Shown here: one piece after another, positions 27,665 through 36,239 of the stretch
Numbering within the stretch: position 1 is the stretch's first letter
How the letters are laid out: each line of letters opens with the position of its first letter
Origin: Lentibacillus sp. JNUCC-1
GTDB lineage: Bacteria; Bacillota; Bacilli; Bacillales; Amphibacillaceae
Direction of reading: 5' to 3'
DNA length: 64,000 nt
Assembly: GCF_009741735.1 (NCBI RefSeq)
Contig: NZ_WHOH01000003.1
Span: 1,302,001-1,366,000 of the forward strand
Translations under genes and position numbers: made by a program
The notes under the pieces: generated by a model
What the model saw: only the letters and a program-made list of their open reading frames with translations
Told to the model about the DNA's origin: nothing
The model's database searches: none

Positions 27665-28747
27665 TTAATTTAAAGGAAGTATTATTTGAAACGTACTTCC
27701 CTTTTTTTCGTTACTTAAGACTTTTAATGTACCGTTATGCTTTTGGAGAATTTGATGGGTGATCATCAATCCAAGACCAGTTCCGCTTTCTTTAGTTGTA
27801 AAAAATGGTTCAGTTAATTTATGAATAATTTCTTCAGGAATTCCGGGGCCTTCATCAATAATATCGATATAAACCGATTCCTCTGCTTTATAGGTTTGTA
27901 TGTGTATAGTACCTTTTTGCTCCATCGCTTCAATGGCATTTTTAATAAGGTTGATGAGTACTTGCTTAATTTGGGATCGATTGCAATTTATTAAATGGTC
28001 TTCGGTTTCTTCCCAGTTCAATGAGATATTTCTGATTTTTCCTTGTGCACGCAGCAAATACATTACATCGTTTACCATATCATTGAGTGATTCTATTTGA
28101 AAATCATTGCTAAGTGGTTTGGATATAAATAAAAGTTCTGATGTTATGGACTCCATCTTGTCAATTTCATCAAGCATAATCTTGTAGTAGGCATCTTTTT
28201 GTATGAGACCGCCTTGCAAAAGCTGGACAAATCCTTTTAACGACGTTAGAGGGTTTCGTATTTCATGAGCAATACCCGCAGCCAGCTGCCCTGCAACTGA
28301 CATTTTTTCAGAGCGGATCATAAGTTCTTCAGCTTCTTTTTTGTCAGAAATATCCTTTAACACAACTGTATAACAGATTTCATCATTTATAATATGTTTT
28401 GCAGCAACGACTTCAAACCAAATCCATTTACCTTGTTTATGTCTCAATCGAATATTGAACGCTTGAGCGTCCAGCGAATGTCTCAAAAAATGTTCATTGA
28501 TGTATGCCAGATCGGAAGGAGAAATGATTTCACGCCAATTGAATCCATTCAACTCAGTGGGGGCATAACCAAGCTGTCTTTGAATTGAGTGGGAAGTGTA
28601 AAATATATTACCTATGTCATTGAACATTACAATGACATCATGATTATAGTTGTCAACCCAATTCAGTATATGCTGCGGAAGTGTCTCCAGTGTATAGGAT
28701 GGCAGCGGTTTGGAAAGGTCCTTACTATTTTCGGACTTTGGTACCAT
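27665..28747 (-). CDS. PAS-domain sensor histidine kinase (sporulation-kinase type)
   Basis: 360-residue soluble kinase with no membrane segment. A PAS domain spans about residues 30-135, the HisKA helix carries the phospho-accepting His161 in GIAHEIRNPLTSLKG, and the ATPase has NLIKNAIEAM, DEGPGIPEE and TTKESGTGLGL. No response regulator lies next to it in an operon; the nearest, YneI, is 1.2 kb away and differently oriented to the gap. Orphan PAS kinases of this design in spore formers feed the Spo0F phosphorelay (KinA/KinE type); that role is inference. ATG 28747 after AAAGGAGG. Confidence 0.85.
   Translation of the reverse strand: MVPKSENSKDLSKPLPSYTLETLPQHILNWVDNYNHDVIVMFNDIGNIFYTSHSIQRQLGYAPTELNGFNWREIISPSDLAYINEHFLRHSLDAQAFNIRLRHKQGKWIWFEVVAAKHIINDEICYTVVLKDISDKKEAEELMIRSEKMSVAGQLAAGIAHEIRNPLTSLKGFVQLLQGGLIQKDAYYKIMLDEIDKMESITSELLFISKPLSNDFQIESLNDMVNDVMYLLRAQGKIRNISLNWEETEDHLINCNRSQIKQVLINLIKNAIEAMEQKGTIHIQTYKAEESVYIDIIDEGPGIPEEIIHKLTEPFFTTKESGTGLGLMITHQILQKHNGTLKVLSNEKKGSTFQIILPLN
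27671..27697 (-). terminator. Possible terminator overlapping the kinase 3' end
   Basis: GGAAGTA and TACTTCC pair around a short loop at the very end of the kinase gene, followed on the minus strand by TTTAAATTAAAA. The T-run is interrupted, so support is modest. Confidence 0.35.
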
Positions 28748-28931
28748 ACATAGACCTCCTTTGTGTCAATGACAACAAAATCTGCTGTTTAATCCATACT
28801 TATGACAATAAACGTAAAAAAATGATGATTTCTTGTATGTATGTGATAATGCTATTATAATGTTAAATGTTACTAAAAAACAGTTGAAAAGACAAAGTTT
28901 TGTTTTTCATCATATAAAAAAAGGTGATTAC

Positions 28932-29403
28932 ATGTCTGCTTTTATCGATGTGCTCATTATATTATGGGGATTTCTGCTAATTGGGTTAATGGGGATTGGC
29001 GGGTTTTTCATGTTCAGAAAGTTTTTGAAGCGCATGCCTAAAGAAGATGGAAAATCTGCAATGGATTGGGAAGAATATTACATGGAAAAGTCAAGGCATA
29101 TGTGGGCACTGAAGAGAAAGAACTGCTGGAAGAGCTTGTTTCCCCTGTACCAGAATTATTCCGTGACGTGGCAAGACATAAAATCGCCAGTAAAATTGGA
29201 GAACTGGCAATTTATGAAGAAAAGACACATGTTGATCAGGATGTCGTAATCCGGGATATATTATCGCTACTCCAAAAAGGGATCATAAGTTTTTGCGCAA
29301 AAAACTGAAGCAGAAACATATCGACGTTGCTCCATACGAAATCTATTTCGAGCAGTCTCGAGACGATTATGAAACTGATTGGAAAGCCCGATATAAATCG
29401 TAA
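28932..29403 (+). pseudogene. yneK: DUF2621 membrane protein (YneK), two frameshifts
   Basis: An N-terminal membrane anchor (VLIILWGFLLIGLMGIGGFFMFRKFL) precedes a cytosolic domain with PKEDGKSAMDWEEYY, EELVSPVPELFRDVARHKIA and ATPKRDHKFLRKKLK, all typical of YneK/DUF2621. The three parts lie in three frames. Adding one G at GGG 29104-29106 and one at GGG 29253-29255 restores a continuous frame of about 157 residues ending at TAA 29401. ATG 28932 follows AAGGTGA. Function unknown; it neighbours ccdC as in B. subtilis. Confidence 0.82.
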
Positions 29404-29440
29404 AAAAAAGCACCTCATCCTTATGATGATGGTGCTTTTT
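29403..29440. terminator. Bidirectional terminator between yneK and ccdC
   Basis: AAAAGCACC..CATC and GATGATGGTGCTTTT form a stem flanked by A-run and T-run, serving the convergent yneK (plus) and ccdC (minus). It overlaps the restored ccdC 3' end. Confidence 0.75.
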
Positions 29441-29917
29441 GCATGAGTTGTTTTTTTAGATTCAAAAATTGCAACAGCATGGCAAGCCGCCAAGTGACAA
29501 TCATACCAAATGCCAGCAAGAAAAACATTCCGCTCATTTCGCCTAAAGAGATAGAAGCCCAGCCCCGATTACAAGCTTCAGTAAAATCCTTGCTGCCAGC
29601 AAACCGAATAAAACGAAAGCAAATGCTTTAGACGGTATTAAATAGACGTCGTTCTGTTTGATTTCAAATTTCGAGGTTTTAATTAATAAAACAGAGAAAA
29701 GAATACCAACGCCCACTGCTTCCATAACTTGCTGCCATGGGACACGAAACTCCGGTATCAGAAACATAAATGCCCCTGTGCTCATCATAAGAGGTGGAAT
29801 AATAATTTTTTTAACTGTAGCTGGTTTACGCGCTGCTTTCAAACGTATAAATATCATTGTAGTGGCCATAAATGCTGCCACTACAGTGCTTGCTATGACC
29901 CAAAACATAAATACCAT
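29421..29917 (-). pseudogene. ccdC: CcdC-family membrane protein (YneJ), frameshifted near the C-terminus
   Basis: Polytopic membrane protein of the CcdC/DUF1453 family linked to cytochrome c maturation loci. The first 124 residues are intact with several helices (FWVIASTVVAAFMATTMIFI, KAFAFVLFGLLAARILLKLV). The frame then stops at 29543. Adding one G at the GGG tract (plus CCC 29558-29560) continues it through SISLGEMSGMFFLLAF and MIVTWRLAMLL to a stop at 29421, restoring the last membrane segment. It belongs with yneI and ccdA. Confidence 0.82.
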
Positions 29918-29948
29918 CCCGATCCTTATTCAAGTTTAAAACGTTAAT

Positions 29949-30311
29949 TTATAAGTTCAACGCCCGTTCGATTGTTTCAAGAACCCTGCTTTTATCAAAC
30001 GGTTTTACGATAAAGTCTGTTGCTCCGAATTCAATCGCTTGCACAACAATTTTTTGCTGCCCCATCGCAGAACAAACGACAATTGTTGCATTGTCATCAA
30101 ACGCTTTAATTTCTTGTATGGCATCGATGCCGTTTTTGACAGGCATGGTTATGTCCATTGTGACAAGATCTGGGTTTAGTGCTTTGTAAAGCTCAACCGC
30201 CTTCTGGCCATTCTCGGCTTGCCCGACGATTTCATAACCTTCCTGGTTTAATATATTGGTTAACGTTACCCGCATAAAGTTTGCATCATCAGCAATAAGT
30301 ATACGTGCCAT
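29949..30311 (-). CDS. yneI: Single-domain response regulator (YneI/CcdB, CheY-like)
   Basis: 120-residue receiver domain without output domain. Acidic pocket ADDANF, phospho-acceptor Asp in DLVTMDITMPVKNG, Thr/Ser switch VVCSAMG, and Lys in FIVKPFDKS. ATG 30311 follows GGGGGAAATACAT. In B. subtilis it lies between ccdA and ccdC; its kinase partner is not known. Here an mrpB-like gene is inserted between it and ccdA. Confidence 0.9.
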   Translation of the reverse strand: MARILIADDANFMRVTLTNILNQEGYEIVGQAENGQKAVELYKALNPDLVTMDITMPVKNGIDAIQEIKAFDDNATIVVCSAMGQQKIVVQAIEFGATDFIVKPFDKSRVLETIERALNL

Positions 30312-30380
30312 ATGTATTTCCCCCGTTCGCACTGGCTTGAACTGCCTAATTATCCACTATTATGGAGACAGAATATGATT

Positions 30381-30808
30381 TTATTGGTCACTTGCAATTG
30401 TAAGGATAATCGTAATGGTAACACCTAAAACAGTGAAAAACACACCAATATCAAACAACATGGCGGTGGCAAGTTCAATCTCTCCAAAGATAGGTAATGT
30501 CACATACCCAAATGTGTGAGACAAAAACGGTTCACCCAAAAGAATCGCTCCAATGCCTGTTGCAACAGCAATGAAAAGACCAAGTAAAATTAAATACTGA
30601 AAGTTAATCGGTATAACCTTTTCTACAACATCCATTCCATAAGCCATATACATCAATAACACTGCCGATGACGTCATTAGGCCCCCACAAATCCTCCGCC
30701 GGGCGAATTGTGTCCTGCAAGAAGCAAATATATGGAAAACCCCAGTAATATAAAGGCGATCAATGAAGTAGTCGTTCTCAAAATCAAATTGTTTGGTTTG
30801 TACATCAT
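30381..30808 (-). pseudogene. MnhB/MrpB-like Na+/H+ antiporter subunit B, orphan and frameshifted
   Basis: Four-helix membrane protein of the Mrp/Mnh antiporter subunit B family: GHNSPGGGFVGG precedes LMTSSAVLLMYMAYGMD, then PINFQYLILLGLFIAVATG and FFTVLGVTITIIL. Translation from ATG 30808 (AAGGAG upstream) stops at a TAA after FVGA. One extra G in the G5 tract (plus C5 at 30682-30686) restores FVGGLMTSS and about 142 residues. No other mrp subunits are nearby. It lies within the ccdA-yneI stretch, 60 bases after ccdA. Confidence 0.82.
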
Positions 30809-30868
30809 AGGGTACTCCTTAAAGAAAGATTGATTCTATCATAATATAAATGATTGGTAAAATCCACA

Positions 30869-31585
30869 TTAAAACCCGCTGAACCCGAAGAGACCTGCTA
30901 AATATGACGTCAAATCCGTCAGCCAGTCAAAGAAAAGCGCAATACCCATCAGGATCATAATGACGCCGCCGATTTTAACGATTTTCTGACTGTATCGTTT
31001 AATCCAGGACATCCTGCCAATGAAAAATGATAGAACGAAGAATGGGATCGCAAACCCAAGTACATAACTGATCATCATCAGTAATGCAATGTCTGGTGTG
31101 GTCGCAGCCGAGGATAAGACAACCGCCAGGATAGGACCCATACAAGGGGTCCATCCTAATGAGAAGGCTAAACCAATTAAAAAACTGCCAGCATATCCGG
31201 TTGGCCGGTTTTTGAATTTCACTGATCGGTCTTTCATCAAAAAATCAAAATTAAGAACTCCAATAATGACGAGACCGAAGAAAATAATAACGACGGCCCC
31301 CACTTGGCGAATCAATCCTTGATTAGCTGTGAGAAAATCAGAAATCACACTTCCCATAAATCCGCCCATCAACAAAAATACCACCGAAAACCCTAATAAG
31401 AAAAACAGCGTATGTAAAATACTTTTTTTCTGTAGCATTTTATTCTCATTACTGATTTCGCTAACACTCATCCCTGTAATATAAGATAAAAAGGCGGGAT
31501 ATAAGGGTAAGACACAAGGAGAAATAAATGAAAGAAATCCGGCTCCAAAGGCCATGAAAATATTAATATCCTCTATACCAAGCAT
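30869..31585 (-). CDS. ccdA: Cytochrome c biogenesis protein CcdA
   Basis: 238-residue, six-helix thiol-disulfide transporter that carries reducing power across the membrane for cytochrome c maturation. The redox Cys pair is in SPCVLPLYPAFLSY (helix 1) and LGWTPCMGPILAVVL (helix 4). Start ATG 31585 after AAGGGGGC. First gene of the ccdA-mrpB-yneI-ccdC run; a terminator upstream separates it from yneF. Confidence 0.95.
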   Translation of the reverse strand: MLGIEDINIFMAFGAGFLSFISPCVLPLYPAFLSYITGMSVSEISNENKMLQKKSILHTLFFLLGFSVVFLLMGGFMGSVISDFLTANQGLIRQVGAVVIIFFGLVIIGVLNFDFLMKDRSVKFKNRPTGYAGSFLIGLAFSLGWTPCMGPILAVVLSSAATTPDIALLMMISYVLGFAIPFFVLSFFIGRMSWIKRYSQKIVKIGGVIMILMGIALFFDWLTDLTSYLAGLFGFSGF

Positions 31586-31692
31586 TGTTATCTGCCCCCT
31601 TAGTCATGTATACTCATCCTATAATTTTATCAGATATGGTCGTATAAAAACGGTTAAAGTCTAACAAATGAGCGACAAATTTAAGAAAATGG

Positions 31693-31725
31693 AAAACCCC
31701 CCTTGCGCTGATCAAGGAGGGTTTT
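31693..31725 (-). terminator. Terminator after yneF
   Basis: AAAACCC...CCTTG (31693-31705) pairs with CAAGGAGGGTTTT (31713-31725), ending in T on the minus strand between yneF and ccdA. Confidence 0.8.
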
Positions 31726-31753
31726 TGCAAAATTAATCGTATAAGTGCAACAA

Positions 31754-31975
31754 TTATTTGTTTGCTTGATTGTTCATAGCGCGCATCATTTGGTTGATTT
31801 TCTTTTGAGACGGCTTTTGCCCCATTTGCATCATTAATGTACGCAGCATTTGCTCGTTAATTGGCGGGTTCTTTTTCAAATAGTTCATCATATATTTTCT
31901 TGCGATGAAAAATCCAAGAGCAACACCAGCAATAAGCGCTGCGATAGCTATGAGTACGACCCAAATCACGTCCAT
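31754..31975 (-). CDS. yneF: YneF family small membrane protein
   Basis: 73 residues: an N-terminal transmembrane helix ([21 protein letters not shown]) and a cytosolic tail with [19 protein letters not shown] and [11 protein letters not shown], the UPF0154 signature. Function unknown. GAAGGAGG site upstream. It follows sirA, as in B. subtilis. Confidence 0.92.
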   Translation of the reverse strand: MDVIWVVLIAIAALIAGVALGFFIARKYMMNYLKKNPPINEQMLRTLMMQMGQKPSQKKINQMMRAMNNQANK

Positions 31976-32026
31976 TGTTTCTTTTCCTCCTTCGTGTTGT
32001 CTCTTTTAAAGTATAGACATTCCGTG

Positions 32027-32479
32027 TTAAGAATACAATATTTGTTTAGGATAGTCCAGTTTAAAATAATATGGTGAGGACATCCATCCATAATTATCAT
32101 GATTGAGACCTGACACAAATAAAAACGGCTGCAAGCTTTGCAACAATGGGAATAAGCTTGTTTCAGCCTCATGGAGCATATCACATTGAAAGATGATTTG
32201 TCTATCCAGCAAGTTGACGTGAACTGGGACATGGTCTGCTTGGGCTATTATATGTTTATTTTCGTTTGATATAAGAGGCTGATGATGTTGATGAACGTTC
32301 ATTTGCTCTTGCAGTAAATCTATGGGCATCGAATGTGTCACATAGTTAAATTGTTTTTGCAGGATAGGATCATTGGGATGCTCCGCACAATCACTGAAAA
32401 ATCGATGCAATAGGTCCCCTTGGTGAACATAATACATAGCAATTTCTTTTTTAACCCGAAAAATTGAATATGTTTTCAA
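32027..32479 (-). CDS. sirA: Sporulation inhibitor of replication SirA-like
   Basis: 150 residues. The N-terminal TYSIFRVKKEIAMYY and the C-terminal FLFVSGLNHDNYGWMSS match the SirA/YneE pattern, though overall similarity is low. In B. subtilis SirA is induced by Spo0A and binds DnaA to stop new rounds of replication. Start TTG 32479, 8 bases after GGGAG; a GTG at 32488 lies within that site. Synteny (tkt-sirA-yneF) supports the call. Confidence 0.78.
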   Translation of the reverse strand: MKTYSIFRVKKEIAMYYVHQGDLLHRFFSDCAEHPNDPILQKQFNYVTHSMPIDLLQEQMNVHQHHQPLISNENKHIIAQADHVPVHVNLLDRQIIFQCDMLHEAETSLFPLLQSLQPFLFVSGLNHDNYGWMSSPYYFKLDYPKQILYS

Positions 32480-32623
32480 TAGAATCACTCCCTATGGATC
32501 CTACCATATATGAAATAACAGAAAGAAGCTGTCATATCCTGACGCAAAAAACTACTACTTTTGTCAAACCCCAACGAACCCCAAAAAACCATCGGATCCT
32601 ATCTCAACCATCGCCTTTGAGCC

Positions 32624-32906
32624 AAACTGCAAACTAGTGAAAACTTGACTCACACTCAGGATGATAGCAATGTAATTTCCGCTGCGGTAAGTCGTTTTAA
32701 CTTTATCACAGCTCTAGTGCGACATCTGTTCAAAAAGTTCGCTTTCAAAGTGTCTTCTTTGCCGTGGACGCGGCGTCAGCTTCCTTCCCCCGGCAAGAGG
32801 ATGTCGACGTTGTCCGCAAAGGACGGTCTTAGTAGACCAACCTTCGGAAAGCGCAGTGTTTTCCTCGAGCGGCCGCATGAGGCAGTCATATGTTACTTCG
32901 CGGTTT
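32624..32906 (-). repeat. MITE-like composite repeat, short copy (inverted, internally deleted)
   Basis: A 283-base non-coding element in the 490-base gap between tkt and sirA. Its ends, AAACTGCAAACTAG (32624-32637) and TTACTTCGCGGTTT (32893-32906), are inverted and match the ends of the element at 54310-54856 with 2 mismatches each. The inside matches the other copy in reverse orientation: GTCGACGTTGTCCGCAAAGG, TGCGACATCTG and GTGTCTTCT are shared. The hairpin module is reduced to its first arm (32856-32870). No coding capacity and no target-site duplication seen. The flanks 32480-32623 hold nothing recognised. Confidence 0.8.
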
Positions 32907-32931
32907 ACGAATTTTGTGTTGATTAACTAAA

Positions 32932-32967
32932 AAAAAGAGAGATGACGTTTTGGTCATCTCTCTTTTT
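32932..32967 (-). terminator. Terminator of tkt
   Basis: AAAAAGAGAGATGAC (32932-32946) pairs perfectly with GTCATCTCTCTTTTT (32953-32967), just after the transketolase stop. Confidence 0.9.
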
Positions 32968-32971
32968 GGGT

Positions 32972-34978
32972 TTATTTGATTAATGATTCTACTCGTTTAA
33001 CAACGTTGTCGACGGTAAAGCCGTAATTTTCTATGACGGTGTCTCCTTTAGCGGATGCTCCGAACATATCGATGCCCAACACGTCGCCCTGATCACCAAC
33101 ATATTTGTCCCAGCCGACAGAAGCTGCCATTTCAATGGCTAAGCGGGCTTTCACCTTCTTAGGCAGGACAGAGTCTTTATAGCTATCATCTTGTGCTTCA
33201 AATCGATCCCAGGACGGCATACTGATCACATTCACATCAATCCCTTTATCAGCCAGTGCTTTTTGAGCCTGAACGGCAAGTTGCACTTCTGAGCCGGTTG
33301 CAATCAATAAAGCATCCGGTGTTTCTTTGTCGCTTTGGCTTAACACATACGCACCTTTTGAAACGCCCTCATAAGCTTTGTGGGCTGTCCCTTCAAGTGT
33401 TGGAAGGCCTTGTCGTGTCAAAACCAGTGCGGTTGGTTTATCTGTTGACTCCAGCGCCAAACGCCATGCAGCCTGTGTTTCATTCCCATCAGCGGGACGA
33501 ATTAAGGATACGTTTGGCATAGCCCTGAAGGAAGCGAGATGTTCAACAGGCTCATGTGTTGGACCATCCTCACCTACAGCGATAGAGTCATGTGTAAAGA
33601 CGAATGTTGCAGGATTGTTCATGATCGCAGATAGTCTTACTGCAGGACGCAGGTAGTCGCTGAATACAAAGAAGGTGCCAGCATATGCTTTAAGACCGCC
33701 ATGCAACATTATGCCATTTAAGGCAGCTGCCATGGCAAATTCTCGAACGCCGAACCAAATGTTCCTTCCAGCATAATTCTTGCGGGAAAAGTCTTCCACA
33801 TCGTTAATTGTCGTTTTATTGGAACCAGCCAGATCTGCACTGCCACCAAATAGATAAGGTACAGATTGTGCGATTGCGTTAAGAACTTCTCCGGAAGAGG
33901 CACGGGTAGCAAGTTTGTCTTTTCCTGCCTCATACACTGGAAGATTCTTATCCCAGTCTTTTGGCAGTTCGCCTTTGATCGCCAACGACAACTCCTTCCC
34001 TAAATCAGGATATTGTTGTTTGTAAGCTTCAAATAACTTGTTCCATTCTTCTTCTGCAGTCTGGCCACGTTCTTTGACTTTCGATTTAAAATCATCATAT
34101 ACTTCTTCGGGAACATGGAAGTCCTTGTCATATGTCCATTTGTAATATTCTTTAGTGAGCTTGACTTCATCAGCTCCAAGTGGTGCACCGTGAGAAGCGG
34201 CAGATGCCGATTTATTAGGTGAGCCATAACCAATGACAGTTTTAACCTCGATCAGTGTTGGCTGAGTTGTATTTGAGCGTGCCTTTTCGATGGTTTTCTT
34301 TAAATCTTTAATATTGTTACCATCTTCCACACGCAGCACTTGCCAGCCATAGGCTTCAAAGCGCTTAGCTGTTTCATCGGAGAAAGATCTGTTTAAATCA
34401 CCATCTAATGAGATATCGTTTGAATCATATAATGCAATCAATTTCCCAAGTCCTAAATGGCCTGCAAGTGAGGCAGCCTCGTGTGAGATCCCCTCCATAA
34501 GGTCACCATCACTAACAAGTGCATACGTATAGTGATCCACAATAGGAAAATCTTTCTTATTATACAAAGCAGAAAGGTGAGCTTCTGCCATTGCCATTCC
34601 GACTGACATGCCAAAGCCTTGTCCAAGTGGGCCGGTTGTTGCTTCTACCCCATCTGTGTGGTGTACCTCAGGATGTCCTGGGGTTCTTGAGTCCCACTGA
34701 CGGAACGATTTCAAATCATCGATCGTCACATCATAGCCTGATAAATGAAGCAGACTGTATAACAGCATTGAACCATGACCTGCTGACAGAACGAAACGGT
34801 CCCTGTTAAACCATTTGGAATGTTTAGGGTTATGAGTCATATACTCTGTCCACAATGTGTAAGCCATTGGAGCAGCCCCCATTGGAAGCCCCGGATGTCC
34901 TGAACTTGCATGTTCAATTGCATCGATCGATAATGTTCGGATGGTATTGATAGATTTTTGTTCAATTTGATTTGCCAT
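32972..34978 (-). CDS. tkt: Transketolase
   Basis: 668-residue thiamine-diphosphate enzyme of the pentose phosphate pathway. Motifs are [18 protein letters not shown], the cofactor motif [19 protein letters not shown], and [21 protein letters not shown] in the pyrimidine domain. Length equals the B. subtilis enzyme. ATG 34978 with AAAGGGGC. It lies between ynzC and sirA, as in B. subtilis. Confidence 0.97.
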   Translation of the reverse strand: MANQIEQKSINTIRTLSIDAIEHASSGHPGLPMGAAPMAYTLWTEYMTHNPKHSKWFNRDRFVLSAGHGSMLLYSLLHLSGYDVTIDDLKSFRQWDSRTPGHPEVHHTDGVEATTGPLGQGFGMSVGMAMAEAHLSALYNKKDFPIVDHYTYALVSDGDLMEGISHEAASLAGHLGLGKLIALYDSNDISLDGDLNRSFSDETAKRFEAYGWQVLRVEDGNNIKDLKKTIEKARSNTTQPTLIEVKTVIGYGSPNKSASAASHGAPLGADEVKLTKEYYKWTYDKDFHVPEEVYDDFKSKVKERGQTAEEEWNKLFEAYKQQYPDLGKELSLAIKGELPKDWDKNLPVYEAGKDKLATRASSGEVLNAIAQSVPYLFGGSADLAGSNKTTINDVEDFSRKNYAGRNIWFGVREFAMAAALNGIMLHGGLKAYAGTFFVFSDYLRPAVRLSAIMNNPATFVFTHDSIAVGEDGPTHEPVEHLASFRAMPNVSLIRPADGNETQAAWRLALESTDKPTALVLTRQGLPTLEGTAHKAYEGVSKGAYVLSQSDKETPDALLIATGSEVQLAVQAQKALADKGIDVNVISMPSWDRFEAQDDSYKDSVLPKKVKARLAIEMAASVGWDKYVGDQGDVLGIDMFGASAKGDTVIENYGFTVDNVVKRVESLIK

Positions 34979-35014
34979 AATTATGCCCCTTTCCTTTGAG
35001 CAGCTATAGATACA

Positions 35015-35248
35015 TTAATGTTTCTTTTCATTGCTCTGCATTTCTCTGACTTTTTTTGGTGTGACATCATTACCCTCAGGATCAATAACTGTCATCGTTT
35101 TAAGTTGATTCTTAAATGAAGAACGTACGTTTTTTAGATATTCTTGCCGAAGTGTTTGACGTTCTTCAGCTTCTGCATCAGTCAATCCTTCATTTTTTGC
35201 TTTATGTGCTAGTTCATTGATCCTCTTAAGTTTATCTTTGGAAATCAC
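35015..35248 (-). CDS. ynzC: DUF896 protein YnzC
   Basis: 77-residue helical protein of the DUF896 family: KLKRINELAHKAKNEGLT, EERQTLRQEYLKNVR and the Asp-Pro-Glu-Gly-Asn-Asp-Val-Thr-Pro tail. GTG 35248 follows AGGAGGG at proper spacing; a longer open frame to 35338 crosses the upstream hairpin and is not used. It is the third gene of the LexA-controlled yneA-yneB-ynzC arrangement in B. subtilis. Confidence 0.92.
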   Translation of the reverse strand: MISKDKLKRINELAHKAKNEGLTDAEAEERQTLRQEYLKNVRSSFKNQLKTMTVIDPEGNDVTPKKVREMQSNEKKH

Positions 35249-35274
35249 GTTTGAACCCTCCTGTTTAAGCCGTG

Positions 35275-35308
35275 AAAAAAAGCCGGGTGGAAAACCTCCC
35301 TGCTTTTT
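35275..35308 (-). terminator. Intercistronic terminator between yneB and ynzC
   Basis: AAAAAGC.GGG.GG and CC.CCC.GCTTTTT form a stem of about 14 bases with two mismatches and a four-base loop. On the minus strand seven T follow. It would limit read-through from the SOS operon into ynzC. Confidence 0.65.
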
Positions 35309-35334
35309 AATATTAAGCCTTGGAAGGCTTATAT

Positions 35335-35988
<654 letters not shown>

Positions 35989-36081
35989 TTAAGCATTGAT
36001 CATCGCAAAATACAATACTACTAATGTTAAAATGAACGTTATCATATAGAATACATCTACTTTAGATAGATTGCCAAACAC
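35989..36081 (-). CDS. 30-residue single-pass membrane peptide in the SOS operon (position of yneA)
   Basis: Short frame from GTG 36081 to a stop at 35989, with GAAAGGGG 9 bases before the start. It begins MFGNLSKVDVF, then one hydrophobic helix (MITFILTLVVLYFAM) and ends INA. It occupies exactly the place of yneA, first gene behind the LexA-controlled promoter at 36127-36155 and 15 bases before yneB. YneA is about 100 residues with a membrane helix and a LysM domain and blocks division during SOS; here only a helix remains. It is a candidate minimal SOS division inhibitor; function is inference. Confidence 0.6.
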   Translation of the reverse strand: MFGNLSKVDVFYMITFILTLVVLYFAMINA

Positions 36082-36105
36082 TCACTTCATCCCCTTTCAA
36101 AGTCA

Positions 36106-36119
36106 AGAACTTTTGTTCG
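36106..36119. promoter_or_regulatory. LexA operator 1
   Basis: AGAACTTTTGTTCG matches the Bacillus consensus CGAACRNRYGTTYG in 12 or more positions on the minus strand. It lies around the predicted start of the yneB-operon transcript. Confidence 0.8.
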
Positions 36120-36126
36120 TATTCAT

Positions 36127-36155
36127 AGTATATGACGAACAAAAGTTCTTGTCAA
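36127..36155 (-). promoter_or_regulatory. Sigma-A promoter of the SOS operon
   Basis: On the minus strand a perfect TTGACA (plus 36150-36155) and TATACT (plus 36127-36132) are separated by 17 bases. The whole spacer is filled by a LexA operator (36136-36149), so repression by LexA is direct. It drives the small membrane peptide, yneB and possibly ynzC. Confidence 0.85.
36136..36149. promoter_or_regulatory. LexA operator 2
   Basis: CGAACAAAAGTTCT, a near-perfect LexA box, lies inside the spacer of the SOS operon promoter. Confidence 0.88.
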
Positions 36156-36162
36156 CGTTTTT

Positions 36163-36176
36163 CGAACGAATGTTTG
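36163..36176. promoter_or_regulatory. LexA operator 3 (lexA autoregulation)
   Basis: CGAACGAATGTTTG fits the consensus CGAACRNRYGTTYG and overlaps the -35 of the lexA promoter. Confidence 0.88.
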
Positions 36177-36202
36177 CTTTCAGGGTTTCAGAATGCTATA
36201 AT
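36174..36202 (+). promoter_or_regulatory. lexA promoter
   Basis: TTGCTT (36174-36179), a 17-base spacer and TATAAT (36197-36202) with an extended -10 TGC. Operator 3 overlaps its -35, consistent with autorepression. Confidence 0.8.
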
Positions 36203-36239
36203 ACAAGTATTCACAATATATGCGGGAGGCGTTAAAGAA

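Noticed and set aside
32645..32926. 93-codon plus-strand frame over the short composite repeat
   Set aside because: It spans the inverted copy of the repeat, is not conserved with the other copy and lacks a start signal.
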